Positions 15,308 to 22,860 of a stretch of 52,179 bases of DNA are shown one piece after another. The DNA comes from CALVUJ01 sp045128835 (lineage in GTDB: Bacteria; Bacillota_I; Bacilli_A; RFN20; DUOF01): the NCBI GenBank assembly GCA_045128835.1, contig JBGVRX010000025.1, positions 1 through 52,179 of the forward strand, read 5' to 3'. How positions within the stretch are numbered: position 1 is the stretch's first letter; each line of letters starts with the position of its first letter. The notes below the pieces were generated by a model. That model saw nothing but the letters and a program-made list of their open reading frames with translations, made no database searches and was not told the origin of the DNA. Made by a program: the position numbers and the translations under genes.

Positions 15308-15875
15308 CTATTATTTCTAATATTTGATTTGTTCTGCTTTCAAAGTTTTCTCCACTTATTATATTTATGTTTTTATATGCTTTTGAATATAAATTATATA
15401 AAACTTTATCATCTTCTTTTCGTGTAGATTCATAAGTGCGAGTTCCATCTTGGATGAATGGACAGTCTGAGTTTAGATAGATTACTTCTGTTATTCGTTT
15501 GTTTTCTAAATTTATTTTTATAATATCTTCCGATAATGTTATTAACTTTTGACAAAGTGAAGGATTTTCTTTTAATAACTCAACATCTTTTTCTAAATAA
15601 TATCTAGTATAGGTAGAGTCTGTATCAAGCAGTATAATGTCGTATTGTTTATTGGCAAATTCTTTTAGAAAATTGGTTTGATGTAAGTGAAGAATTCTTT
15701 CGTAGTCTAATAATGTCATTTCAAATACTCCGCCACTTTCTTTACAAATATCTCGTCCTGCTTCGCTTACTATTTTTACTTTATATCCTTTGTTTACTAG
15801 ATATTTGTAAGCGTTTTCTATTGCAGTTGTTTTTCCTGTTGATTCTACTCCACAGAATAAGAATGTTTTTAACAT
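15285..15875 (-). CDS. NadR-type ribosylnicotinamide kinase domain protein
   Basis: Probably phosphorylates nicotinamide riboside to NMN with ATP, trapping what PnuC imports. The 196-residue protein equals the C-terminal kinase domain of NadR: Walker A GVESTGKTT (9-17), VSEAGRDICKESGG, and the Walker B-like LLDTDSTYT. The NMN adenylyltransferase and helix-turn-helix domains of full NadR are absent. Its ATG overlaps the pnuC stop by seven bases, so translation is coupled. The kinase function is inferred from family and neighbour. Confidence 0.85.
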   Translation of the reverse strand: MLKTFLFCGVESTGKTTAIENAYKYLVNKGYKVKIVSEAGRDICKESGGVFEMTLLDYERILHLHQTNFLKEFANKQYDIILLDTDSTYTRYYLEKDVELLKENPSLCQKLITLSEDIIKINLENKRITEVIYLNSDCPFIQDGTRTYESTRKEDDKVLYNLYSKAYKNINIISGENFESRTNQILEIIEKKISEN

Positions 15876-16594
15876 TGTTCTTCACCTTCTTTTTTTGTTG
15901 ATTTTAACCAAATGATTAAGCCTATAATGGCATTTGTTGTCCATAAAATGTACATAGCTCCCATTGCGTATTGGCCGATTACGATGTTAAGTATAGCCAT
16001 GACAACATCTAGTATAATCCATATCCACCATTGCTCTGTATATCTAAGGTTTAGTAATATTTGTCCAATTATTCCAAGTACTGTTCCTGTACTATCTAAA
16101 AAACCGATTAATGTCCATGTTTCATTTGCGCCTCTATCAAAGTAAGAAAGAGGTAATGCTACTATTAATAGTGAAATGATTGAAGCGGCAGTTAATATGA
16201 TTCTACTTTTGTTTGATAAAGTTTTTACTTCACATGTATACTTAGTGTCTCTGTGTTTTCTCCAAGTTATAATCCCTATAATTGAAGCAGGGATATAAAA
16301 TGCTAGATTTAAAAGAAAGTTTCCATATAATTGCCATCTCCAGTAAAGTAATACAAAACCAGAAATATTTATAAGTCCGATTATCCATTGAAACCAACGT
16401 TTTCCACTTGTTAATACAACACATAGCATCCCTGTAAATGTTGAAACAAAATATATTATTTGCCAAATTAAAGTGTCTCTAGCATCTATAGGTGTTAAAT
16501 GATATTCTAGAAACCAAGCTGCACTTATTAAAATAAGAGATAAAGGAATCCAAATTAATTCCCATAGTTTAAAGTGATTTAATAATTTTTTCAT
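15869..16594 (-). CDS. pnuC: Nicotinamide riboside transporter PnuC
   Basis: A 241-residue membrane protein with about seven hydrophobic helices. Trp-rich helices with WWIWIILDV near the C-terminus and NISGFVLLYWRWQLYGN in the middle are PnuC hallmarks; the family facilitates entry of nicotinamide riboside, driven by phosphorylation inside the cell. Its ATG overlaps the stop of the ligase-like gene (ATGA) with AAGGAGGAATTAAG before it, and its 3' end overlaps the kinase gene, so the three genes form a tight operon. The C-terminal tail is charged. Confidence 0.92.
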   Translation of the reverse strand: MKKLLNHFKLWELIWIPLSLILISAAWFLEYHLTPIDARDTLIWQIIYFVSTFTGMLCVVLTSGKRWFQWIIGLINISGFVLLYWRWQLYGNFLLNLAFYIPASIIGIITWRKHRDTKYTCEVKTLSNKSRIILTAASIISLLIVALPLSYFDRGANETWTLIGFLDSTGTVLGIIGQILLNLRYTEQWWIWIILDVVMAILNIVIGQYAMGAMYILWTTNAIIGLIIWLKSTKKEGEEQC

Positions 16595-17433
16595 CTTAAT
16601 TCCTCCTTGAATTTATAGGCTATTTGCTTACTTTTGTCTTTATTTGTTATTACTAGCCCATCTATTTGGTATATATTTTTAAACTCTTTAAATAAATTTG
16701 ATAATGTTTTTTTATCGGGGAGTTGTTTGAATTTTTTATAGATTATTTTATTAGGGGATATACTATTTATAAGTTCGATTTGTGAAAGATAGTTATCGAT
16801 TTCTGTGTTTATAAGTGCAAAAGGCATAAAAACTATTCTAGAGTTTGTATTCTTTGTTTTTTTATTTAAGTAACAAGCGACTCTGTTTCTAAAGCATTCA
16901 TCTGTGTTAGGGTTGTCTAAATATATAACTTCACCATTTAAAGCGAACGATGATTTTTTTAGTTCTTTAGATAATGTCATTTTTTGCTTGAATGCCCATG
17001 AAATGTTTTTTCCTATTGTTCCATTTCCTCTTGTTAAACATTTTTTGAATTTACCTTTTTTGAAATAAGCGGCAAAGTTTATTCCATCGAATTTAGGTGT
17101 TATTATGATTTCTTCTTTTTCGTTGAAGAACTTTGATATTTCTAAATAATCATAGTAATAAGGAAGGGTTCCTATTTTCTCGTAAATATGTTTGGAGCCC
17201 TTTTTTATTTTGTATCCCCATCCGGGTGTTGTTAGATATTTATCTTTAGGATCGATTAGTTTTAAAGTATCTACTAGAACATCAAAATCTAGGTCGGTAA
17301 TTAAAGCGTTTCCTTCGTAATAAGCGGTTGCGTATTTTTTCATTAAACGTTTAATTTCTTTCTTTGATTTTTGATTTTGTTCAATCCATTTTCTAGGAGA
17401 AACTTTTTTAATTGTTTCAATTAGTTCATCCAT
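16591..17433 (-). CDS. LigA-like NAD-dependent adenylation-domain protein
   Basis: The 280-residue protein matches only the N-terminal part of NAD-dependent DNA ligase. Residues 30-56 resemble domain Ia, which binds the NMN half of NAD (TAYYEGNALITDLDFDVL). The nucleotidyltransferase core has the KxDG motif KFDG with K114 as probable adenylated lysine, then LTRGNGTIGKN, LNGEVIY, DGLVITN and QIAYKFK. The OB fold, zinc finger, HhH and BRCT domains are missing, so it may not seal nicks alone. The start at 17433 follows AAGGAGGCGG by eight bases. It leads an operon with pnuC and the NadR-type kinase, linking it to NAD. Substrate unknown. Confidence 0.82.
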   Translation of the reverse strand: MDELIETIKKVSPRKWIEQNQKSKKEIKRLMKKYATAYYEGNALITDLDFDVLVDTLKLIDPKDKYLTTPGWGYKIKKGSKHIYEKIGTLPYYYDYLEISKFFNEKEEIIITPKFDGINFAAYFKKGKFKKCLTRGNGTIGKNISWAFKQKMTLSKELKKSSFALNGEVIYLDNPNTDECFRNRVACYLNKKTKNTNSRIVFMPFALINTEIDNYLSQIELINSISPNKIIYKKFKQLPDKKTLSNLFKEFKNIYQIDGLVITNKDKSKQIAYKFKEELR

Positions 17434-17467
17434 TTTAATCCGCCTCCTTCTTGTTATTTCTAATATG

Positions 17468-17496
17468 ATAATATCGGCAAGATAATATGTTGTCAA
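17468..17496 (-). promoter_or_regulatory. Promoter of the ligase-like/pnuC/kinase operon
   Basis: Minus strand TTGACA (17496-17491), 17 bp, TATTAT (17473-17468). The repeat GATAATAT occurs at 17467-17474 and 17481-17488, over the -10 box and the spacer, and again at 17536-17543. It could be a regulator site. Confidence 0.7.
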
Positions 17497-17514
17497 TAAC
17501 TTTTGCTGTATTTC

Positions 17515-17543
17515 TTGAATAATTAGTATCATTTTGATAATAT
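17515..17543 (+). promoter_or_regulatory. Candidate promoter of the prs-like gene
   Basis: TTGAAT (17515-17520), 17 bp, TAATAT (17538-17543), the latter within the third GATAATAT copy. Confidence 0.5.
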
Positions 17544-17574
17544 GAGAGTGTAAAAGTGTTTTGGAGGGGTAAAA

Positions 17575-18381
17575 ATGTTTATTAATAATCAAAAATTAAA
17601 GGTTAGAAGATATTCTAGTGGAGAATTGAAATTAATTAGAAGTGATTTGGATAAATTGGTTGTAGATAATAAAGTTGAAATATTATATGTTGGAAGTTAT
17701 ACACTTTTTGAATTGTTATTAGTAATTAAATATTATAAAAAGAAGAATGTTGTTATAGATTTAATATTAGATTATTTGCCATATCAAAGAATGGATCATG
17801 AGGATAGAGATGAACTTGATACAGTTAATTATGTTGCAGAACTATTTAATGATTTGAAATTGAATTCGATTAGAGTGTGCGAGCCTCATTGTGAAGTTAA
17901 CTCTTTTAATAATGTTAAAGTGGTTAGTTATGTTAAGTGTTTAAAAGACATAATGTTTGAAGAAATTGGATTTGATGTTAATAAGGATACGATTGTTTTA
18001 ACTGATAAAGGCGGAGTAAAACGATATGGATATATTTCAAAAAATTCTGTTTATTTTAATAAAGAAAGAAGTCTTGAAACAGGGTTGATTGTAAGACATA
18101 GTATTGTGGGTAAGGTTACAGGTAAAGCAGTTATAGTAGATGATATTATTTCTACTGGAGATACTATTGTGAATATAATTGATAAATTATGCGAGTTAGG
18201 AGTAAAAGAGATTTATGTTTTAGCGGGGCATATAGAAAACAATAAATATAATAAGAGAATTTTAAATTATCCTAATGTTTTAAAGGTTTATAGTACGAAT
18301 AGTCTTAAAAGAAAAGGTAATAGGAAATTAAGACTATATGATGTTAAAGATATTATTTCAAGTGAATTGATTGAAAAATAG
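17575..18381 (+). CDS. Ribose-phosphate pyrophosphokinase-like protein
   Basis: A 268-residue member of the Prs fold, which makes PRPP from ribose 5-phosphate and ATP. LDYLPYQRMDHED corresponds to the FPYARQDR segment of Prs, EPHCEVNSF to the DLHAGQIQGFF region, TDKGGVKRYGY to the DxGGxxRA loop, and VIVDDIISTGDT (about 186-197) is the PRPP-binding loop. It is shorter and more diverged than the usual 310-residue housekeeping Prs. Divergent placement next to NAD salvage genes suggests a role in nucleotide or NAD metabolism. A housekeeping prs may exist elsewhere. GGAGGGG precedes the ATG. Confidence 0.75.
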   Translation: MFINNQKLKVRRYSSGELKLIRSDLDKLVVDNKVEILYVGSYTLFELLLVIKYYKKKNVVIDLILDYLPYQRMDHEDRDELDTVNYVAELFNDLKLNSIRVCEPHCEVNSFNNVKVVSYVKCLKDIMFEEIGFDVNKDTIVLTDKGGVKRYGYISKNSVYFNKERSLETGLIVRHSIVGKVTGKAVIVDDIISTGDTIVNIIDKLCELGVKEIYVLAGHIENNKYNKRILNYPNVLKVYSTNSLKRKGNRKLRLYDVKDIISSELIEK

Positions 18382-18422
18382 GATAAACGATTATAAAATT
18401 TATTTTGTATGGAGGATTGTTT

Positions 18423-18893
18423 ATGAAATATTGTAAAAATTGTTCAGCGTCAATGAGTGATGAGGCTGAGTTTTGCCCTAATTGTGGAAATCGTGTAGAA
18501 AGTGGTTTTAAACCAGAAAGACAAGAAGAACATATTATTCAAAATGTGAGCAATATAAAGAAAAGAAGTATTGGGTTAGGAATTCTTTTTACAATAATAA
18601 CATGTGGATTATATGGTATTTATTGGATGGTTAAAATGAATGATGAAGCTTTAGAATTAGCGGGTGAAAAAGGCTCTACTGGTATTATGGTTATTTTGTT
18701 AACTATATTAACGTGTGGATTATATATCTACTATTGGTATTATAGAATGGGAACTTGTGTAGAGAAAATGAAAAACATGAGAAGTGGATCTACAGGTGTT
18801 TTGTATATTATAATAGCGGCATTTGGATTAGGTTTCGTTAATACATTCATGATTCAAGCAGCGATTAATGAAGCGGTGGAGTATGCAGAGTAG
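18423..18893 (+). CDS. Zinc-ribbon membrane protein, DUF4234-like
   Basis: A 156-residue protein of unknown role. Residues 1-25 form a zinc ribbon (CKNC ... CPNC). After a charged linker, two repeats of a helix ending in TCGLYGIYW and TCGLYIYYW resemble DUF4234, and a third hydrophobic helix follows, so it is probably a polytopic membrane protein with a cytoplasmic zinc finger. The start at 18423 follows TGGAGGAT by seven bases. It is followed within two bases by a DUF2752-like gene, a pairing seen in other Firmicutes. Confidence 0.8.
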   Translation: MKYCKNCSASMSDEAEFCPNCGNRVESGFKPERQEEHIIQNVSNIKKRSIGLGILFTIITCGLYGIYWMVKMNDEALELAGEKGSTGIMVILLTILTCGLYIYYWYYRMGTCVEKMKNMRSGSTGVLYIIIAAFGLGFVNTFMIQAAINEAVEYAE

Positions 18894-18894
18894 T

Positions 18895-19269
18895 ATGAAA
18901 AGAAGGTGTAAAAACCTTTTTTTTCTTATGGTTATTTTGCTTGTTAGTTTAATTTTTTATTATTTTTTGTGTAAACAGTTTTCGTGGTTATCTTTAAAAT
19001 GTTTATTCTTTGAGATTACAGGAGTGAAATGTCCGGGATGTGGGATTACTAGGATGATATTTAGTTTTATGGAATTAAAGTTTTTTGAGGGAATACAATA
19101 TAATTATTTTCTCGGAATGACTTCTTTTATTTTGATAGGAATTTTTTGTTATTTGATTTATTCATATCTATACGAAATAAAGAATAGTAAAACTTTTGAT
19201 GTATTATGTTTTGTTTACATAGCGTTACTAATTGTTTGGGGTATTGTAAGAAATGTGGTTGGAGTATGA
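18895..19269 (+). CDS. DUF2752 family membrane protein
   Basis: A short hydrophobic protein of about 124 residues with three membrane helices. The motif KCPGCGITRM after the first helix is the signature of DUF2752, whose function is unknown. The start is uncertain: ATG 18895 gives a basic N-terminus (KRRCKN), while an in-frame ATG at 18883 lies just after GGTGGAG. It adjoins the preceding zinc-ribbon gene and is probably cotranscribed with it. Confidence 0.75.
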   Translation: MKRRCKNLFFLMVILLVSLIFYYFLCKQFSWLSLKCLFFEITGVKCPGCGITRMIFSFMELKFFEGIQYNYFLGMTSFILIGIFCYLIYSYLYEIKNSKTFDVLCFVYIALLIVWGIVRNVVGV

Positions 19270-19329
19270 TGCTTGTAGTTTTCCACATTAATGATTGAAT
19301 AGCGATTTTGTTTTGAGCATATGTGATAG

Positions 19330-19360
19330 TATAATTGTAAGCATTATAAAGAGAGGTGAT
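19330..19360 (+). promoter_or_regulatory. -10 box and GGTGAT before the small Lys/Glu-rich gene
   Basis: TATAAT (19330-19335) with TTGTTT at 19308-19313 (16 bp). GGTGAT (19355-19360) lies five bases before the GTG start. Confidence 0.5.
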
Positions 19361-19365
19361 TTACC

Positions 19366-19797
19366 GTGTTTTTATTAGCTGCAGCTATAGCAATATGCGC
19401 AATATCAGTGATTGTTATGGGATCTCTTACAGGTGAAAAGCAACCTTCTGGTGGTGGAGGCAGTGCAGGAGGGGCGGCAGAAAAAGCTGCTCAAGAAGAA
19501 AAAAAGAGACGCGAAGAGAAAGAAAGAGAAGAAGCTAGAAAAAGAAAAGCTAGAAGAGATATGGAAGGCTTTTATAAAGCTATAGATAACACTAGAAAAA
19601 AGGCTGAGGAAGTAGCAAAGGAGCCTAAAAAGGCTGGAAAATCCAAGCCGGGAAAAGAAAAAGTTGAAAATATGGGGGCATTGCCAATAAGTGCAAAATC
19701 TGCTGGGGAAAAACAAATAAAAGCAACACCAAAGGTTGCGCCAAGTCCAGCAAGAACAATGAGCAAGCCAACAGTTAGTGTTTCTACTAAAAGATAA
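19366..19797 (+). CDS. Membrane-anchored Lys/Glu-rich protein of unknown function
   Basis: 143 residues, starting with GTG after GGTGAT. Residues 1-20 are a hydrophobic helix (signal anchor), followed by a Gly-rich hinge, a highly charged Glu/Lys/Arg segment (about 40-90) that may be a coiled coil, and a Pro/Lys/Ala/Ser tail. I see no catalytic motif and recognise no family. The opposite strand has an equally long open frame, but it lacks a ribosome site and is Cys/Phe/Ser-rich, as expected of a shadow. Confidence 0.65.
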   Translation: MFLLAAAIAICAISVIVMGSLTGEKQPSGGGGSAGGAAEKAAQEEKKRREEKEREEARKRKARRDMEGFYKAIDNTRKKAEEVAKEPKKAGKSKPGKEKVENMGALPISAKSAGEKQIKATPKVAPSPARTMSKPTVSVSTKR

Positions 19798-19824
19798 TAT
19801 GGTTGTTGTTTGAAAAGCAAATAA

Positions 19825-19860
19825 AAAAGATGACATTTAATTTTGATGTCATCTTTTATT
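19825..19860. terminator. Bidirectional terminator
   Basis: Stem AAAAGATGACAT (19825-19836) with ATGTCATCTTTT (19846-19857) between two convergent genes. Confidence 0.9.
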
Positions 19861-19870
19861 TTGCTAAATT

Positions 19871-20071
19871 TTATTCAGTTTCAATTGCGCCTGTAGGACA
19901 AGAATCAGCAGCTTCTTGAACACTTGCTTGAACTTCTTCAGGAAGTTCAGTATCGTTACCTAATACGTTTTCTGCTAAGCCATCATCACCGAAAGCAAAT
20001 ACTTCACTAGCGATTGATGTGCATAAACCACAACCGATACAAGCATCTTTTTTAATACGAGTCTTTTTCAT
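19871..20071 (-). CDS. fer: 4Fe-4S ferredoxin
   Basis: A 66-residue acidic electron carrier. CIGCGLC near residue 11 and DSCPTGAI near the end supply the four cysteines of a single [4Fe-4S] cluster, in the pattern of the monocluster ferredoxins of Bacillus and Thermotoga; the second half carries none. GGGAGGAA precedes the ATG. It is monocistronic, and its -35 box is shared with the divergent gene at 20186. Confidence 0.92.
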   Translation of the reverse strand: MKKTRIKKDACIGCGLCTSIASEVFAFGDDGLAENVLGNDTELPEEVQASVQEAADSCPTGAIETE

Positions 20072-20095
20072 TAATTTTTCCTCCCATCGAAAATA

Positions 20096-20147
20096 ATTAT
20101 AAAGTAATAAGGTTTTATTTGCAATAAAAGAGATTTTAAAATATACT
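20096..20147. promoter_or_regulatory. Divergent promoters sharing one palindromic -35 box
   Basis: TTGCAA (20119-20124) is its own reverse complement. On the minus strand it is 17 bp from TATAAT (20101-20096) for the ferredoxin; on the plus strand it is 17 bp from TATACT (20142-20147) for the gene at 20186. Confidence 0.65.
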
Positions 20148-20185
20148 TATAAGTACCAGGTAGTTGTTTGGAAGGTGAAGAAAAA

Positions 20186-20800
20186 ATGGCAAAATCTAGA
20201 AAACAAAAAAACAAAAAAATCTATGATGACTTAGAAGTTGAATTAAAAAATAATAAAGAAAACAGTTACGAAGAGAAAATAAAAAGTATAGACCCAAAGA
20301 TTAATTCTAGTGGGACTAGCCTTGTTGTTGCCAAAAAGAACGAAGTTGTAAAAAAGAATGAACAAAAGAATAATAGCGCATTAACGGTAATTGCTAAAAA
20401 GGTTAATGGAGATAAGCCATCTAAGAAAAATGAATTAGTTGTAGTTAATAAGGATAAAAAAGTTGCTAAGAAGAAAGAAAAAGAGAAAGTTAATGAAGAA
20501 GAGTTCCATGAACCAATTAGTTATACTGATAAATTGTCCATCGAATCTATTCTTAGAGCAAAAATGGAGCAACAACAAAGACTTAGAGATGAGAAAAAGA
20601 ATTTAAAGAAGAGTCCAACTGATGATGTTTATACTCCTTCTATGATGCAAGAAAGAATTAAACAACACGAGGGAATTGATGTTAGAAAAGAAGTAAAAAT
20701 CAAGACAAAAGATTATAGGTGGGTAGCTTTAACTATATTGTTTATTGCCTTAATTGCTGTTATAGTTATTGGTATATTATTGATTTTTAAAATAATTTAA
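20186..20800 (+). CDS. Lys-rich tail-anchored membrane protein, unknown function
   Basis: 204 residues. The first 170 are hydrophilic and rich in Lys, Glu and Asn (pI clearly basic), with repeated phrases such as LVVAKKNEVVKKNE and LVVVNKDKKVAKKKE. A single membrane helix at about 178-202 (VALTILFIALIAVIVIGILL) ends the protein, so the basic domain should face the cytoplasm. The start at 20186 follows GGAAGGTGAAG; a TTG at 20168 is in frame. I recognise no family. It lies upstream of cmk, separated by a terminator. Confidence 0.75.
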   Translation: MAKSRKQKNKKIYDDLEVELKNNKENSYEEKIKSIDPKINSSGTSLVVAKKNEVVKKNEQKNNSALTVIAKKVNGDKPSKKNELVVVNKDKKVAKKKEKEKVNEEEFHEPISYTDKLSIESILRAKMEQQQRLRDEKKNLKKSPTDDVYTPSMMQERIKQHEGIDVRKEVKIKTKDYRWVALTILFIALIAVIVIGILLIFKII

Positions 20801-20811
20801 TATTAAATTTA

Positions 20812-20842
20812 TAAAAAAGTACTATAATAAGAGTGCTTTTTT
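20812..20842 (+). terminator. Terminator before cmk, with a -10-like loop
   Basis: Stem AAAAAGTACT / AGTGCTTTTT (one T-G pair). The loop contains TATAAT (20823-20828), which may start cmk transcription; no clear -35 box is seen. Confidence 0.6.
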
Positions 20843-20864
20843 ATTTTGAAAAGGAGGTATGAGT

Positions 20865-21527
20865 ATGAAGATAAATATAGCAATAGATGGCCCTGCTGGT
20901 AGTGGTAAGGGAACTGTGGCAAAATTAATTGCAGAAAAATTGGGATATTTATATGTAGATACTGGAGCAATGTATCGCTTACTTACATATTTAATGATTA
21001 AGAATAATGTTAGTATTAATGAAGATGAAAAGATTAATGATTTGTTGATCAATGAATTCGATTATGAAATTGTAGATGGAAGAATGATTTGTAATAATGA
21101 AGATGTAACGGAAAAAATTCGAGATAAGGATGTTAATTCTCTTGTTACATTTGTTGCTGGCAAGCCATATGTTAGAGAATTTTTGGTTGAATTGCAAAAA
21201 AATATAGCTGGTGAGAAGGGTGTCGTTATGGATGGAAGAGATATCACTAGTGTTGTATTGAAAGATGCAGAACTTAAGATTTATTTAGATGCAGATTTTG
21301 AAGAACGTGTTAGAAGAAGATATGTAGAAGAAGTAAAAAAAGGTAAAAATAGCACGCTTGAAGATGTTCGTAACATTATTAAATTGCGAGATGATAATGA
21401 TATGAACAATAATAAGACTTTAGTTAAGAGTGATGATTCTATTGTTGTGGATACAACGAAAACAACAGTAGAAGAGGCGGTAGAGCAAGTATATAAATTA
21501 GCAAAGGAGAGGATTGGAAATGATTGA
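20865..21527 (+). CDS. cmk: Cytidylate kinase
   Basis: Phosphorylates CMP and dCMP to the diphosphates with ATP. The 220-residue protein starts MKINIAIDGPAGSGKGT, with the P-loop at 9-17, then DTGAMYRLLT, MDGRDITSVV and RRRYVEE, all Cmk hallmarks. ATG codons occur at 20859 and 20865; AAGGAGGT abuts the first, so the second, six bases away, is preferred. der starts inside its last codons. Confidence 0.95.
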   Translation: MKINIAIDGPAGSGKGTVAKLIAEKLGYLYVDTGAMYRLLTYLMIKNNVSINEDEKINDLLINEFDYEIVDGRMICNNEDVTEKIRDKDVNSLVTFVAGKPYVREFLVELQKNIAGEKGVVMDGRDITSVVLKDAELKIYLDADFEERVRRRYVEEVKKGKNSTLEDVRNIIKLRDDNDMNNNKTLVKSDDSIVVDTTKTTVEEAVEQVYKLAKERIGND

Positions 21528-22827
21528 GGCAGTAGTAGCGTTTATAGGTAAACCAAATGTTGGGAAGTCAACTATTTTTAATCGTATAATTGGAGAAAAA
21601 AGATCAATTATTGAAGATACTCCAGGAGTTACTAGAGATAGATTATATGCGAAAGCAACATGGTTAGGAAAAGAGTTTAGAGTTATTGATACTGGTGGTA
21701 TTGAACTTAAAAACGCTCCATTCCAAGAGTCTATAAAGATGCAAGCAGAGATTGCTATGGAAGAAGCAGATATAATTGTTTATGTTGGTGATGGTAGAGT
21801 GGGTGTTGATAATGATGATGAACACATTTGTTCACTTCTAAGAAAATGGAAGAAACCGGTAATTCTTGCAGTTAATAAAATTGATGATGGACACTTGCTG
21901 GATAGAATATATGAATTTTATTCACTAGGACTTGGTGATCCTATTGCAATAAGTGGTATTCATGGTGTTGGTATCGGAGATTTATTAGATGCAATTATTA
22001 ATAATTTCCCTAACAAGACATATGATGATTATGAAGATAGTATTAAGTTTTCTTTTATTGGTAGACCAAATGTTGGTAAATCAAGTTTAACGAATGCTAT
22101 ATTAAATCAAGAAAGAGTAATCGTTAGTGATATTGAAGGAACAACTCGTGACGCGATTGATTCCCCATTTACTAGAGATGATAAGCAATATGTTGTTATT
22201 GATACGGCAGGACTTAAGAAAAAAGGTAAGATTTTTGAATCTATTGATAAGTATGCGGCGTTAAGAGCTTTAAGCGCAATTGATAGAAGTGATGTTTGCG
22301 CATTGGTTATAGATGCGGATGCAGGTGTCAGAGAACAAGATAAACATGTTGCGGGGTATGCTTTAGAGGCAGGAAAAGGTATTGTTATTGTTGTTAATAA
22401 ATGGGATTTAGTTAAAAAGGACAGTCATACAATGGCAGCATATGAGAAAAAAATTAGAGATGAATTCAAATTTTTGGGATTTGCTCCAATTGTTTTTGTA
22501 AGTGCAGTCACTAAAGATAAGATTGAAAATTTATTCTCTGTTATTAACGATGCATACGAGGGATATACTACAAGAATATCAACTAGTGTATTAAATGAGG
22601 TTTTATTGGAAGTTGTTTTAAGAAACCCTCCAGTAGAATTTAATGGTGGAATTTTAAAAATAAGTTATGCACATCAAGTTAGTAGTAAACCTCCAGTAAT
22701 TGTTATGTTTGTTAATAATCCTGAGTATTTGCACTTCTCATATCAAAGATTTTTAGAAAATAAACTTAGAGAAGCATTTGGTTTTATTGGTACACCATTA
22801 ATTATTAAATGTAGAGCAAAAGGATAA
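21520..22827 (+). CDS. der: Ribosome biogenesis GTPase Der (EngA)
   Basis: An essential double GTPase required for 50S subunit assembly. The 435-residue protein has two G domains: the first with GKPNVGKST (10-18), DTPGVTRD and NKID; the second with GRPNVGKSS (about 181), DTAGLKKK and NKWD; then the KH-like C-terminal domain ending in the usual IGTPL segment. It overlaps cmk by eight bases and follows AAAGGAGAGG. cmk-der proximity, and spoIVA a little downstream, mirror Bacillus. Confidence 0.97.
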   Translation: MIEAVVAFIGKPNVGKSTIFNRIIGEKRSIIEDTPGVTRDRLYAKATWLGKEFRVIDTGGIELKNAPFQESIKMQAEIAMEEADIIVYVGDGRVGVDNDDEHICSLLRKWKKPVILAVNKIDDGHLLDRIYEFYSLGLGDPIAISGIHGVGIGDLLDAIINNFPNKTYDDYEDSIKFSFIGRPNVGKSSLTNAILNQERVIVSDIEGTTRDAIDSPFTRDDKQYVVIDTAGLKKKGKIFESIDKYAALRALSAIDRSDVCALVIDADAGVREQDKHVAGYALEAGKGIVIVVNKWDLVKKDSHTMAAYEKKIRDEFKFLGFAPIVFVSAVTKDKIENLFSVINDAYEGYTTRISTSVLNEVLLEVVLRNPPVEFNGGILKISYAHQVSSKPPVIVMFVNNPEYLHFSYQRFLENKLREAFGFIGTPLIIKCRAKG

Positions 22828-22830
22828 GAA

Positions 22831-22860
22831 AAGAAGCATGATTTTCATGCTTCTTTTTTA
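22831..22860. terminator. Bidirectional terminator between der and the SIS gene
   Basis: Perfect stem AAGAAGCATGA (22831-22841) with TCATGCTTCTT (22845-22855), three-base loop and a T tract. Confidence 0.9.

Noticed and set aside
19405..19836. 143-residue minus-strand frame opposite the Lys/Glu-rich gene
   Set aside because: Composition is that of a complement of Glu/Lys codons; no ribosome site; it runs into the terminator region.
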